Numbered from the stretch's first letter, positions 22,564-34,401 are shown. The stretch: DNA of 64,000 nucleotides from Membranipora membranacea (GCA_914767715.1 OU612067.1:33080162-33144161), one strand, 5' to 3'. Notes: generated by a model from the letters alone, not told the origin. Translations and numbers: made by a program.

Positions 22564-23473
22564 CTACAAAAAATATGACTTCTCATGGAATACCACTTAG
22601 CGCGAGTTGTAAGGTGTAAGACCTAAAAGACTGTTATTCCAACCTGTATCAAAACATGGACTTCTTTCAAAATTAATTGTCTTATGCTGCATGTACAAAC
22701 CAATAAAACTGACACTCACATTGCAAAGTAAAATTATTTGCCTCGCAACACTATTTCAGAGATATTTTATAATTAAAGCCTTTTCACTTACCTAGGAGTT
22801 ATGATCGACAGCTAGAGACGCACAGTGACAGTCACAAAAAATCAATCAATATTCCACCATATCTTTCATCATCCGTCACCATGTAACCGGAATCATTATA
22901 TATAGCATGTATTCTTCTAATATGCATCAACAAATCTCAACAAAAGGCCAAGTTGGAACTGGTGAGAACTGCATACCACAAAGAAATCTTTTTTTTGTGA
23001 TAATGTTATGCTCAACATGCATAGATTTGGATTATTTGACATGGACAGTGCAAACAACTTCAAAGGCGCGCCCTCCCCAGCGCAGCCTGCATCCACACCC
23101 ACAATGAAAGAGGTCCACCTAGATCACCGTTTACAGGTGTTAACAGATAAAAAAAATATATATACCTGTTTATATATTGCCTGGTTGTATAGCTAAGGAG
23201 TAATTTCTATATACATGTACTTGTAGCTGTCAAATTAATTAACCAGCTGAGAGTTTATTTACTTATTGCCATTTATCAGCCCTTTGTGCAGCTGTGCTTG
23301 AGGATTGTAGCACAATTACTAACTAGTTTCTATATCTTACCAGTGTTTGACAGATATCTTATCTCTCTGTTGTCTCTTATAAGCCATTTCAATTAAAAAT
23401 CAAGTACAAGAACCGTGACGTTACTTTTAGACAATAGCTAAGCATTCAAAAAGACCGGGCTGCTAGTATATTA
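22564..23473. other. Upstream region of P transposase, no gene confirmed
   Basis: This stretch should hold the promoter and first exon of the minus-strand transposase. Short open frames exist near 22907-23196 on both strands, but no C2CH THAP signature or other domain is visible. The right inverted repeat begins at 23474. Confidence 0.4.
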
Positions 23474-24015
23474 GGATTTCCCAAAGAATGTCTGTACGGT
23501 CATGTGACGAATTCAGCCAATGGGAGCGCTTAGTGTCGGAATTCTATAAAATTATTTTGAGACTAGACTTCTTTTATTGTATAAAAGTACGAAATCAGAA
23601 GGAAACTATGATTATTAAAAAAATAATAGTTTAATAGGAGCTTAAAAAGACTGAATATAATTAAGAAATCATATATGAGTGTAAAAAGAAGCAATTCAGT
23701 GCAATAAAAAAATTGTACAATAATCATGTTGGATTGTGAGCATTAACTGCAGTCTTGTGCTGACCTTTCTGCCATTCAGGTTTTTGTGAATTTTGTACAA
23801 GTATATTTTTCTCTGGTCCATAAAGTCAGCTCTGTTTGTGCTAGAACCTTCAAACCTGAAGCAAATGAAAGATGAAGGAGGGCTGAGTTAGTGTGAGAGA
23901 TTTCAAGGTAGGTTGTAACAAATATTTTTTTTGTGTCTTACCCTGTTTGGTGTTTCTTGGGTGGTTGATAGTGGACATTGGCAAAGTAAAGACATGTAAG
24001 TCCCAGGGGCCCATG
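23474..24015 (-). repeat. Right long terminal inverted repeat of the giant P element
   Basis: The arm is 542 bp, the inverted counterpart of 156-705, ending in CCCAGGGGCCCATG. The match includes internal A/T runs and the GACACTAAGCGCTCCC block near its inner end. The 8-bp duplication follows at once. Confidence 0.9.
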
Positions 24016-24023
24016 GGCGGCTT
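24016..24023. repeat. Right 8-bp target-site duplication (GGCGGCTT)
   Basis: Exact copy of 148-155 directly after the right terminus of the giant P element. Confidence 0.85.
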
Positions 24024-25145
24024 CATGCTGCTGGGGCCGGCCATGAGGAGGTTGTACTAGAGAAGGCCTCGAAACAGCGCTTGACTCGTGGTTTCTAGCT
24101 GAAGACCTATGTGTTGTGCAGTGGTACGCGCACCACTGTATGTTGTATCTGACCAGGCAAGATATGCTGTAATGAATAGATATTGCTGTGCAAGGCAGCA
24201 TCAAAATCTATATTGCGGCAGGCCCAGGTTCAAATCCCCGCCGGGGCAAATCTTTTCTTTTCATTATGATGGAAATTGAAAGCATTCTATTCGAATTGTC
24301 GGCTCACAATTTTTGTAAGCACAGAAAACTCTTAGTGATGAGTATGATGATCCGACCAAATATTTATGTTCAACTCTTCTGTGTTGTACCATACCCTACG
24401 TTATATTTTGTGCAATCCGTTAATATTGGCAGCAACTGCATAAATAGAATACATCAGCTAAACTATGCTTGCAGAATTATCAGAAAACTTTGCTACTAAT
24501 AAAAATGTACAACATCGCTCACCAGATGAGCGAGGAATAACTTTGTATCAACTGTCCTACATGCCTAAGTGGAGAGAAGTGATATGTGAATGAGGCCATA
24601 TTTTTCACAGAACCACTGACTACTGAAAATATGCTGACTGATGCTAAAACAAACTCAAACTTGGTGTCACAGCAAGCAGTAGGAGTACTGATTATTGGCA
24701 TAGTCTAAACTACACCCCTTGTGATTATCAAGAGTGAATGGCTTTCAGCTATTTCTCTTTGTTGGCCAAAGATGCTCTGAGCATGGAGTTAGCTCTGAAT
24801 GTTATGGTACGTGGGCTGAGGGAGGCAATGGTAAATCAACTATCGTAGCCTGGTATATATTCATTACCTGTCTACAAAGGAGATCTTGATGTTATACTAT
24901 GTCATCTTAGTTATAAGGTACAGGAAGCAATTTTGGCATTTTTCTCTTTCACTTTTGGATGGTAGTTCCCTAGTAGGTGTTGCCACTAGTACATATAGTA
25001 TTGAAATGTTAGACTAGTGACAACACCGTTTAAAGTAATAAACTTTAATCTGTCAGCCTGAGTGCCACAAGCGGGGAGGTTAGCCATTAACAGGCATAAT
25101 TACATAATTACCTTGATATCCTTGTCAACATTTTTAATTGTACAA
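24024..25145. other. Intergenic; possible tRNA-like remnant at 24110-24246
   Basis: A B-box-like GGTTCAAATCCCC lies at 24228-24240 with a tRNA-3'-like CCGCCGGGGCA after it, and an A-box-like GTGCAGTGGTACGCGCA lies at 24117-24133. The boxes are about 110 bases apart, too far for a plain tRNA, so this may be a SINE or a tRNA interrupted by an insertion. The rest shows no coding signal. Confidence 0.3.
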
Positions 25146-25149
25146 TTAA

Positions 25150-25526
25150 AGGGCAACCAAGGTTTCAAACATGTTCTCATTGATTTATAGCAGATTGCAC
25201 CTTCTGCATATAGGGTAATAGGGAATAAGACCAAATCTAATTCGGATGATTATTCAGCCAGAGTTATTGGGAAACATTTCATCCATCAGGTACTCAAACT
25301 CAGCTAAAATAGAATACCACAGAGCAGTTTCCTGTTCCTGTTATTATTTAGCCTGTACTCTATCATCATAACAGCAATGTCTTGGAACCTCCCCTAAACT
25401 GAAGTGTTACCCAGTTTAGAGTCAGCAACTACTTTGGGTTTTGCGTCGCGTAATGCACAAAGCTGATGCTGCCTAGCAAATAATTTACTACCCATTAATG
25501 CATCGCTGCGAAACCATGGTTGCCCT
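25150..25526. mobile_element. TTAA-flanked MITE-like element, 377 bp
   Basis: The ends are inverted copies of AGGGCAACCAAGGTTTC with one mismatch (the right reads AGGGCAACCATGGTTTC), and TTAA flanks both at 25146-25149 and 25527-25530. TTAA duplications belong to piggyBac and Kolobok transposons. The interior is non-coding, so this is a non-autonomous copy. Confidence 0.75.
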
Positions 25527-25530
25527 TTAA

Positions 25531-26891
25531 ATATAATTATCACTGTTTGTTAATCCTTCACACACATTCCATTGCACTTGTAACAAGTCATCATGACACA
25601 GTTGTGGAATCAGAGAGACAGGAGTCATTGTAAGCTGACCTAACTTCCCGTCTTTTGCTGCTGATAATGAATGCGGTGAGTTTTTAATTTCTCGAATATT
25701 CATTTTTATAATGATGGTTGTTTGGGTGTAAGTGCAATCATGATCATTCTTTGACAGAAGAGTGAGGGGGCGGGAAGTTGTAACATTTTATGCAAAATAC
25801 TAGATAATGGTCCAAATTCCATTTGTATCTCTTTATCAAATTATTTCACCAAACTCTGCTTCAAAGCTCATCATTGTACAGGGTTATTATGCCAAGAATG
25901 AGATTGCTTCACAAAAAACCTTAATTCTCTGGCGCCCTTATTCTCCAGTATTTGCAAAAAAGTTTCATTGATTTTCCGCGCTTCTTGGTCAACTTCAAGA
26001 GTTGAGCCAGCATTATATGATAATCTGTGTGTTTACCCACAGGGTTGTCCATTTTTAAATCTACTGGTACCTTATAAGTTCTGTGAAGGTTGTCTATGAA
26101 TGCCAGTGTAAACAAAATGAACATTCTGACTGGCTTATCTTGATTATGACTTCATGGGTAAATAACTTGGATACCAACAATACATCCAATTATGCTTGGC
26201 TAAAGTTGTAGCTACACAGGGCGATTTTTACATCGATTTGGGGTCACGAGGGGTTAATCGGTGGATCTGCACGAGTGATTACTCGAGTTGAGTTGACATC
26301 GAACTTGTTGGTCTTTTGCCCGAGTGATCTGGACGATCCTCTATGCTGATTGGTTGTTGATTGCTTGCTTCAATAATTACGCAGTTAAACACGTCATCTT
26401 TCAAGTCGTGACAGGCTATCAAAATTGGAGGAGTTGATAATATCTGTAGTAAAATCACATCCTCCTATTTATGATAAAAAAAGACCATAACTACAAAGAT
26501 AGGAGTGGTGCTGTAGTGAACATATGGAAGGTAATAGCTGTATCACTTGGAAATGGAAGCTGTCCTGACGTGACATCCATAGTATAGCATAGGAAAATCA
26601 ATCTTACAGAAGACTGAAATTTTATTTGGTGAAGAATCAAAGTGACAAAGACCCGGATTTAATATGACATCTATATCCGGTCATTTGTTAACACGCCCAT
26701 TAAATATCATTGGGCAATCGATTGAACTGAGGGAGTTCATTGGTCAATTTAGGCACCTGATTTATGACCCCACTATGACTCACTAGACCATCGTGTACTA
26801 ACTCATAGGCCTGTCATAGCAGTGTGAGATCGGCTGAGCATGTCTAGACATGCCATCAGCCTGTGATTACATCGCTCTGTATACCCACAGC
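25531..26891. other. Intergenic, no gene seen
   Basis: This 1.3-kb stretch has only short open frames in all six frames and no recognisable repeat boundary or RNA gene. Confidence 0.5.
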
Positions 26892-26895
26892 TTAA

Positions 26896-27437
26896 CGTGA
26901 TATATCGCCTTTTCAGTTTCTCGGGAACTACTTGTCCCATCTCAAAAATTCTTTCACTGACACGTTGCTAGTAGTCTGACTTATGTTTAACATCCCAATT
27001 TTTTTAAACCCCATTTTATACTTGATTAATTGTACATCAACTAAAATACATTGAAAACATATGGTATAATAAATTAGAAATTTTAGTTTCTGCATTATTG
27101 GGTTCACATGTAATGAGGTGTCCGAAATGGCCCTTTTACTATTGCAAAAATCAAGTTTAAGTCTCAAAGACAGGAGGCCTAAAAATATGAAGTTTCACCA
27201 AAATGTTGCTCCTCTAGTGTCATGCCTCCTCTTATGGTGAAAGCAAAAACTAATCAAATACCTCAATAGCATGGCACAGAGGGCTCAATTTAAAAATGGC
27301 ACTTTTTGCCCCAAAATGAACTTTCAGTGGTCACTGCGACTCAACGTCAATTATTTGGGAGGTTTCAACTGTGAAAATAACTATAAGACATGATCCCCAA
27401 TACGATATTAAAAAGTTTTAAAAAGCGATATATCACG
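26896..27437. mobile_element. Second TTAA-flanked MITE-like element, 542 bp
   Basis: CGTGATATATCGC at the left end is perfectly inverted at the right end, and TTAA flanks both sides (26892-26895 and 27438-27441). TA flanking would also fit a mariner-type MITE, since TTAA contains TA. The terminus differs from the element at 25150, so it is another family. The interior is non-coding. Confidence 0.65.
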
Positions 27438-27835
27438 TTAAGATGTTGATGTCAAGTGAAAGGTAAACAATTGGCAAATGACACTGTGAGAATCTTATTC
27501 AAATTCAATAAGCTAATCTCATTGAAAATGATCAGGCAGATTGAACTGTACATTGTAGCCATTAATTGAATTTTATGGCATATGGGTAGAGAGAAGCAAG
27601 AGTAAATCAAACAGGCCTATCATTCAATGGCACAATAGAACTTGTTTGTACAGAATGTCTGGTGGTCACTTTAAATTCTAAATTTATCAATGCAGCTGAT
27701 AATAATAATCTGAGAGGTTTGAAAGATTATTTGCTTAAAGGCTATCCAGGCAATTATTTATCGCTTTAAAATTTAACTGCTGTAATGGCCCTGCAAGCCC
27801 CTAATCTGAATTTGTTGAAATTGTTTGAATTTCAG

Positions 27836-30616
27836 GATCTGTATGCTGGATTTAATTCTGCGTGCGAATGTGGGCAGACACTCTCACTCGACAGCTCACC
27901 CCTGCTTGAATGTGGAGAATGTGCAGGAAGAAAATAAATATATGTAAAAGATGGTTTGTCGTTGTCGGCAATAAACTATACGCAACTAAATATTTGATAA
28001 ACAATCATATTGCCAATGTTCTTCAAAATTAAATTGAATGAATACTACAATTTCATCTAGGTCAACATAAAATCAGTGTGGGGAAGCTTGAAAGCTGGAA
28101 TTGGAGCTGCTAAGCTCAATTCAGTTCTAGTTTTCATTCTAGTTTTCTATATTTCCCTTTTCCGTCCAACTATATGAAATTTGAATTGTATTAAATTAAA
28201 TTTTCAGTTTGGATATCATCTATATTCTTGCATGACAAGGCTTTGTTCCAACTCGTCCTGTTTATTTTGTTCTGCTTTACCTGAATTGTTGGTGCTGAAC
28301 AATCATGTCTATTGATTAAAAAATCATTTTATTTTTTAGTCTATAATAAGGACAGAATCTCGGCCATGGAAGAGTCAGAGGATGTGAAGCTGACAGGGTT
28401 GGCAGTGGACAATATGCAGGCTTGAAGAAGCAGAGAGAGGGACTTAGTAGACACCAACAATGCAGATGGTATTGGTCATTGGTCATTGGTCATTGGTGAT
28501 GGAGGTTGGGGCAAAAGGAGCCTTGGCCACTCTTACAACTCATCCACTGGTAAATACAAACTGGTACATTTGTTTCCTTGTGAGAGGTTGCTTGTAGTTG
28601 GTATCAAACAGCTGATTATACCATAAGAAGATGAGAACAAACAACACTGCATTGAGACGAACCAAATGTATGAAGTAATTATGTCCTCCTTAATTTAGAG
28701 AATACAACTACGAAACATTTGGGAAACCCGTGCCAGAAGTTGCTTTTACATGTGAAATACTTTGTAGGTTGTGCTGTCCTTGTTGGAAGCTCAACCGAGA
28801 AGGTCCTGGACCTTTCTGTGAAGAAATAAAAGTTGAACTCCGTGCAAGAAAAAACAGCCTCATAGTGTATAGGTATAGGAACTTCACAGGAAGCAGCGGG
28901 AGCATGGAAGCAGCAGGCATTGTTGAGATGTTTCAGAGATCAGAGGCGGACCATCTTCGATACACAACATTCATAGGCGATGGAGATAGCTCGGTGGAGA
29001 CAGCGCTGAAGAAAGAAGTCAAGCATGGTGGAATAATAGAGAAAATTGATTGCATCACTCATAAAGTAAAGGTAAGCTGAGTCATGATCTGTTTTTTACT
29101 TATAAGCTATTGTGCCCTCTGAGAAGGGATTCTTCACCATTTTTGTCCAGGTTAGTCTCCTGCTACGCCTTCAAAGAATGAACTGCATAAACAGAAGAGT
29201 TGGCAGCAGCTTGAATAGTACAATTTATCAACAGTGAGATATTCCATTGGTCATAGGCAATCAATACTTGAGGTTTGTTCAGAATGAGTGTAAGTTTGAT
29301 TTAATACAGCTTTATCGGTACTACCAGCACGGCTAAAAATTATTTCATGTTGAAACCTATTTTAGAATCTGAAGAAGTCATTGCTAAAAATGCAAGCTGA
29401 AAAAGTTGTAAAGAAAGTGCTAACTGACACGAGAGTGAAGAGAATATGCGCATCTGTTACATCTGCCATTAAATTCAGACGGGAGCAGGGTAAGTTGAAT
29501 ATCAAGTTTAATGACAGTTCAAGACCCTTAAGTGAAAATATATCAACACAATTTTATTGCCTGGTTCTCTCAGCTGAAACTAGTTCAGGGTTTCACTATT
29601 TTGGTTGACTAAATACCCTATAAAACATCCTTGTCATGACACTTGAGACTGTTTTGTTTGCAATGACAACCAGGAGCCATGAGATGAATGTATTTTTATT
29701 TAGATTCATTTTATTTCCAGGCACGAGTGCCTCGACTATACGGGTATCAAACATGACATCAAAAACAGCATTCAGCTCATCCTAGGCCATCACGAACAGT
29801 GTTCGAAAGACTTCTTGTCGTGGTGACAATGGTGATGATGTTGGGATACTCCCTAGCACTATTCTACTAAAGATCAAGGTAAATTGTTCTACATTCACAT
29901 TCATCAATCACTCAGCAACTTCACACATATATTCAAACCCTCGCTTCATACAGGGATTTGGAGGTTTAAATCTTGATAAATAATAATAATAACGGTGATG
30001 ATGATAAGACCAGTAAGCAATTCACATTGGTTTTTCAAAAAAAAGTATTCAGATCTTGAAACAAGCTATCACAATTTATCTTTTATCGCCTATAGGTTGC
30101 ACTTGAAAGGTTTGCTCAAAAACCAAAGAGCCTGCTAGCCGTGGAGACGTCAAACTTAGCCGAGAAGTTTATGAGGATAAGGACCAACTTCTATGGTAAT
30201 AAAGCTGTACACCGCGGCCAGAAGGGGGCATGGTCCCACAGATGCCATGCAGCTGTCCTAAAATACAACTACGGGCCTAAGTGGATGTGCATAGCATTGG
30301 AGAAGCTCTACAAGAATATTCTTCCAACAAGCACCAGATGCTACTTCAGGTAAGCCTTTTTAACTACTATGACAATCAGTTGACATTCAGCCTTTTATTT
30401 CAATTTGAATGACACTCATTTTGGAATATACAAAATAATCTTGCATGGTTGTTTGGTCTTGATATTTCCATAATTGTTTCCCCACAACTTTATTTTAACA
30501 TTAAATTTTAGATCCATAACTGAAAGTCTGCACCAACAGAACAGCAATTCATCCAGCCATGAGTATAAGGGAAGGAAAAACTAGTATGGGGATAAGGAGG
30601 ACAAAGAGTTAGGTTT
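27836..30616 (+). pseudogene. Mutator-like DDE transposase, spliced and degenerate
   Basis: Candidate exons are 27836-27941, 28340-28549, 28699-29071, 29366-29489, 29721-29878, 30096-30349 and about 30512-30616. They show the order of the animal Mutator-like transposase domain: DGGWGKRSLGHSYNS (first aspartate), GSSGSMEAAG followed by TTFIGDGDSS (second aspartate), HDIKNSIQLILGHHEQCS, and SNLAEKFMRIR with HRGQKGAWSHRC (third acidic residue). The transposase would cut and paste its element by DDE chemistry. Damage includes a TGA near 28424, frameshifts in the exons at 28699 and 29721, and a tripled 7-bp word (GGTCATT) at 28471-28491. A cysteine-rich piece (CECG...LECGEC) at 27860-27930 may be a zinc-binding N-terminus. 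The nuclease locus at 30798 follows on the same strand. Confidence 0.75.
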
Positions 30617-30797
30617 GTTTCACATTTTTCAAGTTTAGTCAGGTAGTTCCATTCACTAAACCGCGAGGTAAGTCGTGTATGTGTGTTAAAGACTATGGAA
30701 CATACCAGAAATCAATCGAACCCTGCAATAACCATCAAAAGAAAACGGAGCATGTTGTTATTAATATTCACAAGAAAAATTGTTGTCTGTTTTGTAG

Positions 30798-31788
30798 CTT
30801 TAGACTATGGTCCCAAGTCGCTTCGACCTCAGCGAATCTTTACTAGTAGATATGTGCCGGGAGGCGTACATTAATATGGCTGATCCGGACAGTACAGCAT
30901 CACAGACCACTGTCGAGTGGTTGGAGTAGCCTAGAGACAGGGTGACTGCCTCTCACTGTGGCAAAATTGTCAAACGGAAGGTTAGTTTCAAATGATTGGC
31001 ATGCGCTGATGGGAATTATTGGCTCATTCGCTGTGAGAAAATAATTTTTAAAACTTTCATTTGGTAAATAACTCTGTTATTTGATTGAAAGGCATCATGC
31101 TTCGGGTAAGTACTGCTAATACAATTTGATCTAAAACAAGTTATTGTGCACGACTTATCATCTAATTTCAGAAAGCTGAGCCATCAGGACTGGAGAAATC
31201 TATCCTTTACTCTAATTTCTCTGGTAATGAAGCAACGAAGTACAGACATGACATGGAGAGGGTCCTGGAGGATTGGTATATCACCGAGCACGCTGAGGGT
31301 GTAGTGGAGGTTGTTCACCTTGGTCTTGTTGGTCACCGTACATTTAACTATATTGCAGGGTCTCTTGATGTGATTGCAATCAACAGGGTTAGGGATGAGA
31401 GGTTTTCTACTGGAATTCAAAGCCCCCTATGGACTTCAAACACCTGAGACATCTATTTTTATTGCCCCTGATTTGAAACCATCATTTTTTCTAGCAAAGA
31501 AGGATGGCCAACTGATTCTAAAGAAGCGTCATGATTATTATTACCAGATCCAGGGATTGCTTGAAGTGTTTGATTTGTCGTACTGTATGCTTATGGTGGG
31601 TGGTCATGAGAGCAAATGTGCTGTGGCAGTAGAGCGAGATAGTGAAATGTTTTTTTACAGTAATGCTTCCTAAACTACGTGAGTTTTATTTTGGAGCGAT
31701 TCTACCTGAAAGACTGTATCCTATGAAGCGACGTGGAGGTTTGCATAGTTGTTTGATGCCTATAGATAGAATGGATTTTGTTGAATGA
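30798..31788 (+). pseudogene. YqaJ/lambda-exonuclease-type nuclease next to the Mutator-like transposase
   Basis: Exon 30798-30980 ends with W-L-E, a TAG, then PRDRVTASHCGKIVKRK. This matches the N-terminal helix of YqaJ-type nucleases, where a W...R..R.TAS..G pattern is typical. The second exon, from 31172, gives VHLGLVGHRTFNYIAGSLDVIA (catalytic aspartate region), then after a one-base shift LLEFKAPYG (the E-X-K of the PD-(D/E)XK fold) and HDYYYQIQGLLEV (the conserved Q). A further shift in a T run near 31645 leads to LREFYFGAILPERLYPMKR, ending at TGA 31786-31788. Such enzymes resect double-stranded ends 5' to 3' in phage recombination. Here it may be the C-terminal part of the same transposon protein or a separate gene. 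Confidence 0.75.
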
Positions 31789-33009
31789 GTTGATCTGGGA
31801 ATAGCAATGGGGGTTTGTCTATGCTATGACATGTTGGGGGAAGGGGGTAGAGCTAGACTTGATGTTCTTTTGGATGTTGGCTGTCCTTCAAACCTCTTTA
31901 ATTTGATAATGATTGTTTTTATACACTGTTTCTACATGTAAATAAATATAATATTCAGCTTCATCATGACATATTTAGCACCTGTGATCTTAGCTGCATG
32001 TTAACATCCACTTATTTTTGTCCTTTTGATTGAGTTACGTAATGGTAAAAGACAAATAATACTCATAACAACCGGATCTAAGCTATCAGTTTTTTACTGA
32101 TGATTGATAGGTCAAAATCACAATAGGTTGTCATATGATTCACCAAAAAATATAAATATATTTGTTATGAACACTGCTGAGCATTGAGGAGAAGTGAGAT
32201 TGTTAGTCATTGCTGTCTGTCAGAACGTTGCATATTACTCATTGTCTTAGCAACCCCATATCAACGACCCCTGTGCAGGAACGGAAAAACCAAACACTGA
32301 AATCTCAAGGTTTTGGTCCTAAATATTGTCAACCCTTAACTCCCCAGGAATAAAAGTTCAGAATCCTATTTTTTTGGCAATCTCTCTGATGTGCACAGAA
32401 AAAGAATATCTAAGGTATTTTAACTTCTTTGTTGGTCTTTGACATTACCTTAAACAAAAAACTACAGGTTCTGGATAAAAGCCTGGGACCAACTGAAAAG
32501 CTATGAAACACTTTTTTTTATAAATACTCTAATTTTTAATATAATTTTTAGTAACCATTTTTATCATTTTATATTTTCCTGCTGTGTATTTTACTTTTAC
32601 TTAATTTTTTTCTCCAGTGGAATTCACTCCGGTACATCGCACTGTTGATTTTAGGAGGAACAGAAATACAAACATACATACATACGTACATAATCTGTAT
32701 TACATGCAAATCATGAATATGGCATACCACATGCTGCCTGCCGTTGAGGACAACTCCTGCTCCGAGGATGTGAATGAAGAATTCACAGCTTCTGAGCAGG
32801 CACTGTAGGTCAACACACAAGTATATCATAGGACATGCATATTTCTTTATTAAATTAATTAAATCAAGGCTTCTCATAATTAATTGTGTTTATAACAGCA
32901 ATAAAAATATCTACCAGCTTCACTCATGTTCATTTTAGAATATAAATGCATTTGATGACAAAAATAATATAATATACGTCTTAATGACCAGATTAGGTAA
33001 TTCACTTTG
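31789..33009. other. Intergenic, no gene seen
   Basis: AT-rich sequence with a short CATA/CGTA simple repeat near 32666-32690. Open frames at 32569-32877 overlap on both strands and have no recognisable domain. Confidence 0.5.
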
Positions 33010-33290
33010 GTATTTTTACTAATTGAGACCAAGTTTTTTACTAATTGGGGCCAAGTTTCATTACATGGGGCCAAGTTTTGTATTTGGGGCCAAGCCTTAC
33101 TAATTTGGCCAAGGTATACTAATGGGGACAAGGTATACTAATTGGGACAAGGTATACTAATTGGGGCCACTTTCCATATGATGGGGCCAGGTTTTTGTAT
33201 CTGGGGCCAATCTTTACTATTTCGGCCAAGTTTTACTAATTACAGACAAGTTTATTACAAGGGTCCAAGTTTAGTATTTGGGGCCAAATA
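33010..33290. repeat. Imperfect minisatellite of a GGGGCCAAGTTTTACTAATT-like unit
   Basis: About fifteen degenerate copies of a 17- to 20-bp unit containing GGGGCCAAGTTT and TACTAATT follow each other, with some copies changed to GGGACAAGGTATACTAATT. Copies vary too much for recent slippage, so the array is old. Confidence 0.75.
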
Positions 33291-33727
33291 CAATGGAATT
33301 CAATAATGATTATTTATAAACATACTACACAGGACACGACTCCTTGTACTTACTTGTACTGTATAATGCCTTGCAATGAATTGTATTGTGCATTGTCTCA
33401 TTGACTCTCCTTAGATATTATTCATAATATCACCATCTAACATTATTTTACAATGGTTGGCTATTTATAAATACCTTCCAACTTCCAACATGGCCGGGGT
33501 TTCATTGCCTATCGAGATCTCAGGGTAGTTTTCTGCCCTTTTACCTGCAAAAGCCCCAGCCAAGGCTTGGTAACTAATATGTTAATACATCTATGTGGGA
33601 ATCACTAATATGTTTCTCTACTACTACAATCACTCTCTTTACAGACAATCTATATGTTACATCAATTTTTTTCGAATCTCATACAACATGCATAATTTCC
33701 TCATGACATATTCAATTTAACCATTTT

Positions 33728-34255
33728 ATGTTGTCAAACCGCTCAACCTCGTTTGGCAGGTTGAAGGAAAAGGTCGGGCACAACAAGGACCTTACATTCA
33801 AAACAAAGTGCTCGGTATACAGAGCAGTTGTCCTCTCTTCCCTTCTGTATGACACAGAGGCTTGGCCAGTGTACAAGCTGGCGGCACATAAACTAAACAC
33901 CTATATGATGAGACACCTGCGACAAATTCTTAATGTCAAATGGTGGGACTTCATCTCCAATGCCGCAAATCTTACCAGCGTGTATGAACTCCTAATTCAG
34001 AGAATCTTGAGATGGGCTGGTCATATACACAGGATGGATGACTCCAGACTACCCAAACAAATCCCGTATACTCAACTGAAAGGAGGTATACGTGGTATTG
34101 GCAGACCCTGGCTGAGGATCAAGGACACGGCGAAGAGAAACCTCGAAGATAAAAAGATTCCTGTTGGTAGCTGGCAATCCCTCAGCATAAACGGATGCCA
34201 ATGGAGAGACATGGTTCACAAGAAGTCATCTTCGGATACGAAGGACAGCCAATGA
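33728..34255 (+). pseudogene. LINE ORF2 C-terminal fragment
   Basis: The 175-residue frame holds the end of a LINE polyprotein: a helical stretch with TKCSVYRAVVLSSLLYDTEAW (after the thumb), then LIQRILRWAGHIHRMDD and GRPWLRIKDTAKRNL, a C-terminal pattern common in animal endonuclease-reverse transcriptases. It is followed by a short ATG/GAT-rich tract (34248-34262), which may be the simple-repeat tail of the element. The catalytic part is absent, so the copy is strongly 5'-truncated. Confidence 0.8.
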
Positions 34256-34265
34256 TGATGATATT

Positions 34266-34401
34266 ACGGTAATAAAATTATCCCTGAATGAAATTAATTG
34301 TTATAAAAACAAGCCAAAAAAAATCCGAATCAGTCATTGAGCTAAATTTTTATTTTTTATTCTGCTTATTCAGCTTATTATGTACTTTTATAAATCTGTA
34401 C
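34266..34401 (+). repeat. 136-bp dispersed repeat, copy 1
   Basis: Starts ACGGTAATAAAATTATCCCT and ends TAAATCTGTAC. It matches 34812-34949 in the same orientation at roughly 93 percent. It lies directly after a LINE 3' end. Confidence 0.8.

Larger units (their letters stand above)
156..24015. mobile_element. Giant P-superfamily DNA transposon, 23.86 kb, with nested insertions
   Basis: Long inverted repeats (156-705 and 23474-24015) start with CATGGGCCCCTGGGACTTAC, and the outer ends are flanked by the identical 8-mer GGCGGCTT at 148-155 and 24016-24023. P elements make 8-bp target duplications and their termini start with CATG, so ends, duplication and the internal P-type transposase (18812-22563, minus) agree. 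Inside on the plus strand are a spliced PIF1-like helicase (3171-9951) and a PHD-finger exon (10334-10588). A BEL retrotransposon (11203-18674), LINE remnants (1020-3115) and an 86-bp P mini-element (6454-6539) were inserted later. Without the BEL copy and one of its duplications the element is about 16.4 kb, far longer than the roughly 3-kb Drosophila P element. The arms are about 97 percent identical by eye, so it is not ancient. That the helicase and PHD genes belong to the transposon is inferred from their position between the ends. Confidence 0.85.

Noticed and set aside
22907-23196. Short open frames on both strands as the missing THAP exon
   Set aside because: None has the C-X2-4-C ... 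C-X2-H arrangement or the AVPTF-type motif expected for THAP.
32569-32877. Overlapping open frames on both strands as a gene
   Set aside because: Composition is influenced by a simple repeat, and no domain, splice context or codon pattern supports either strand.
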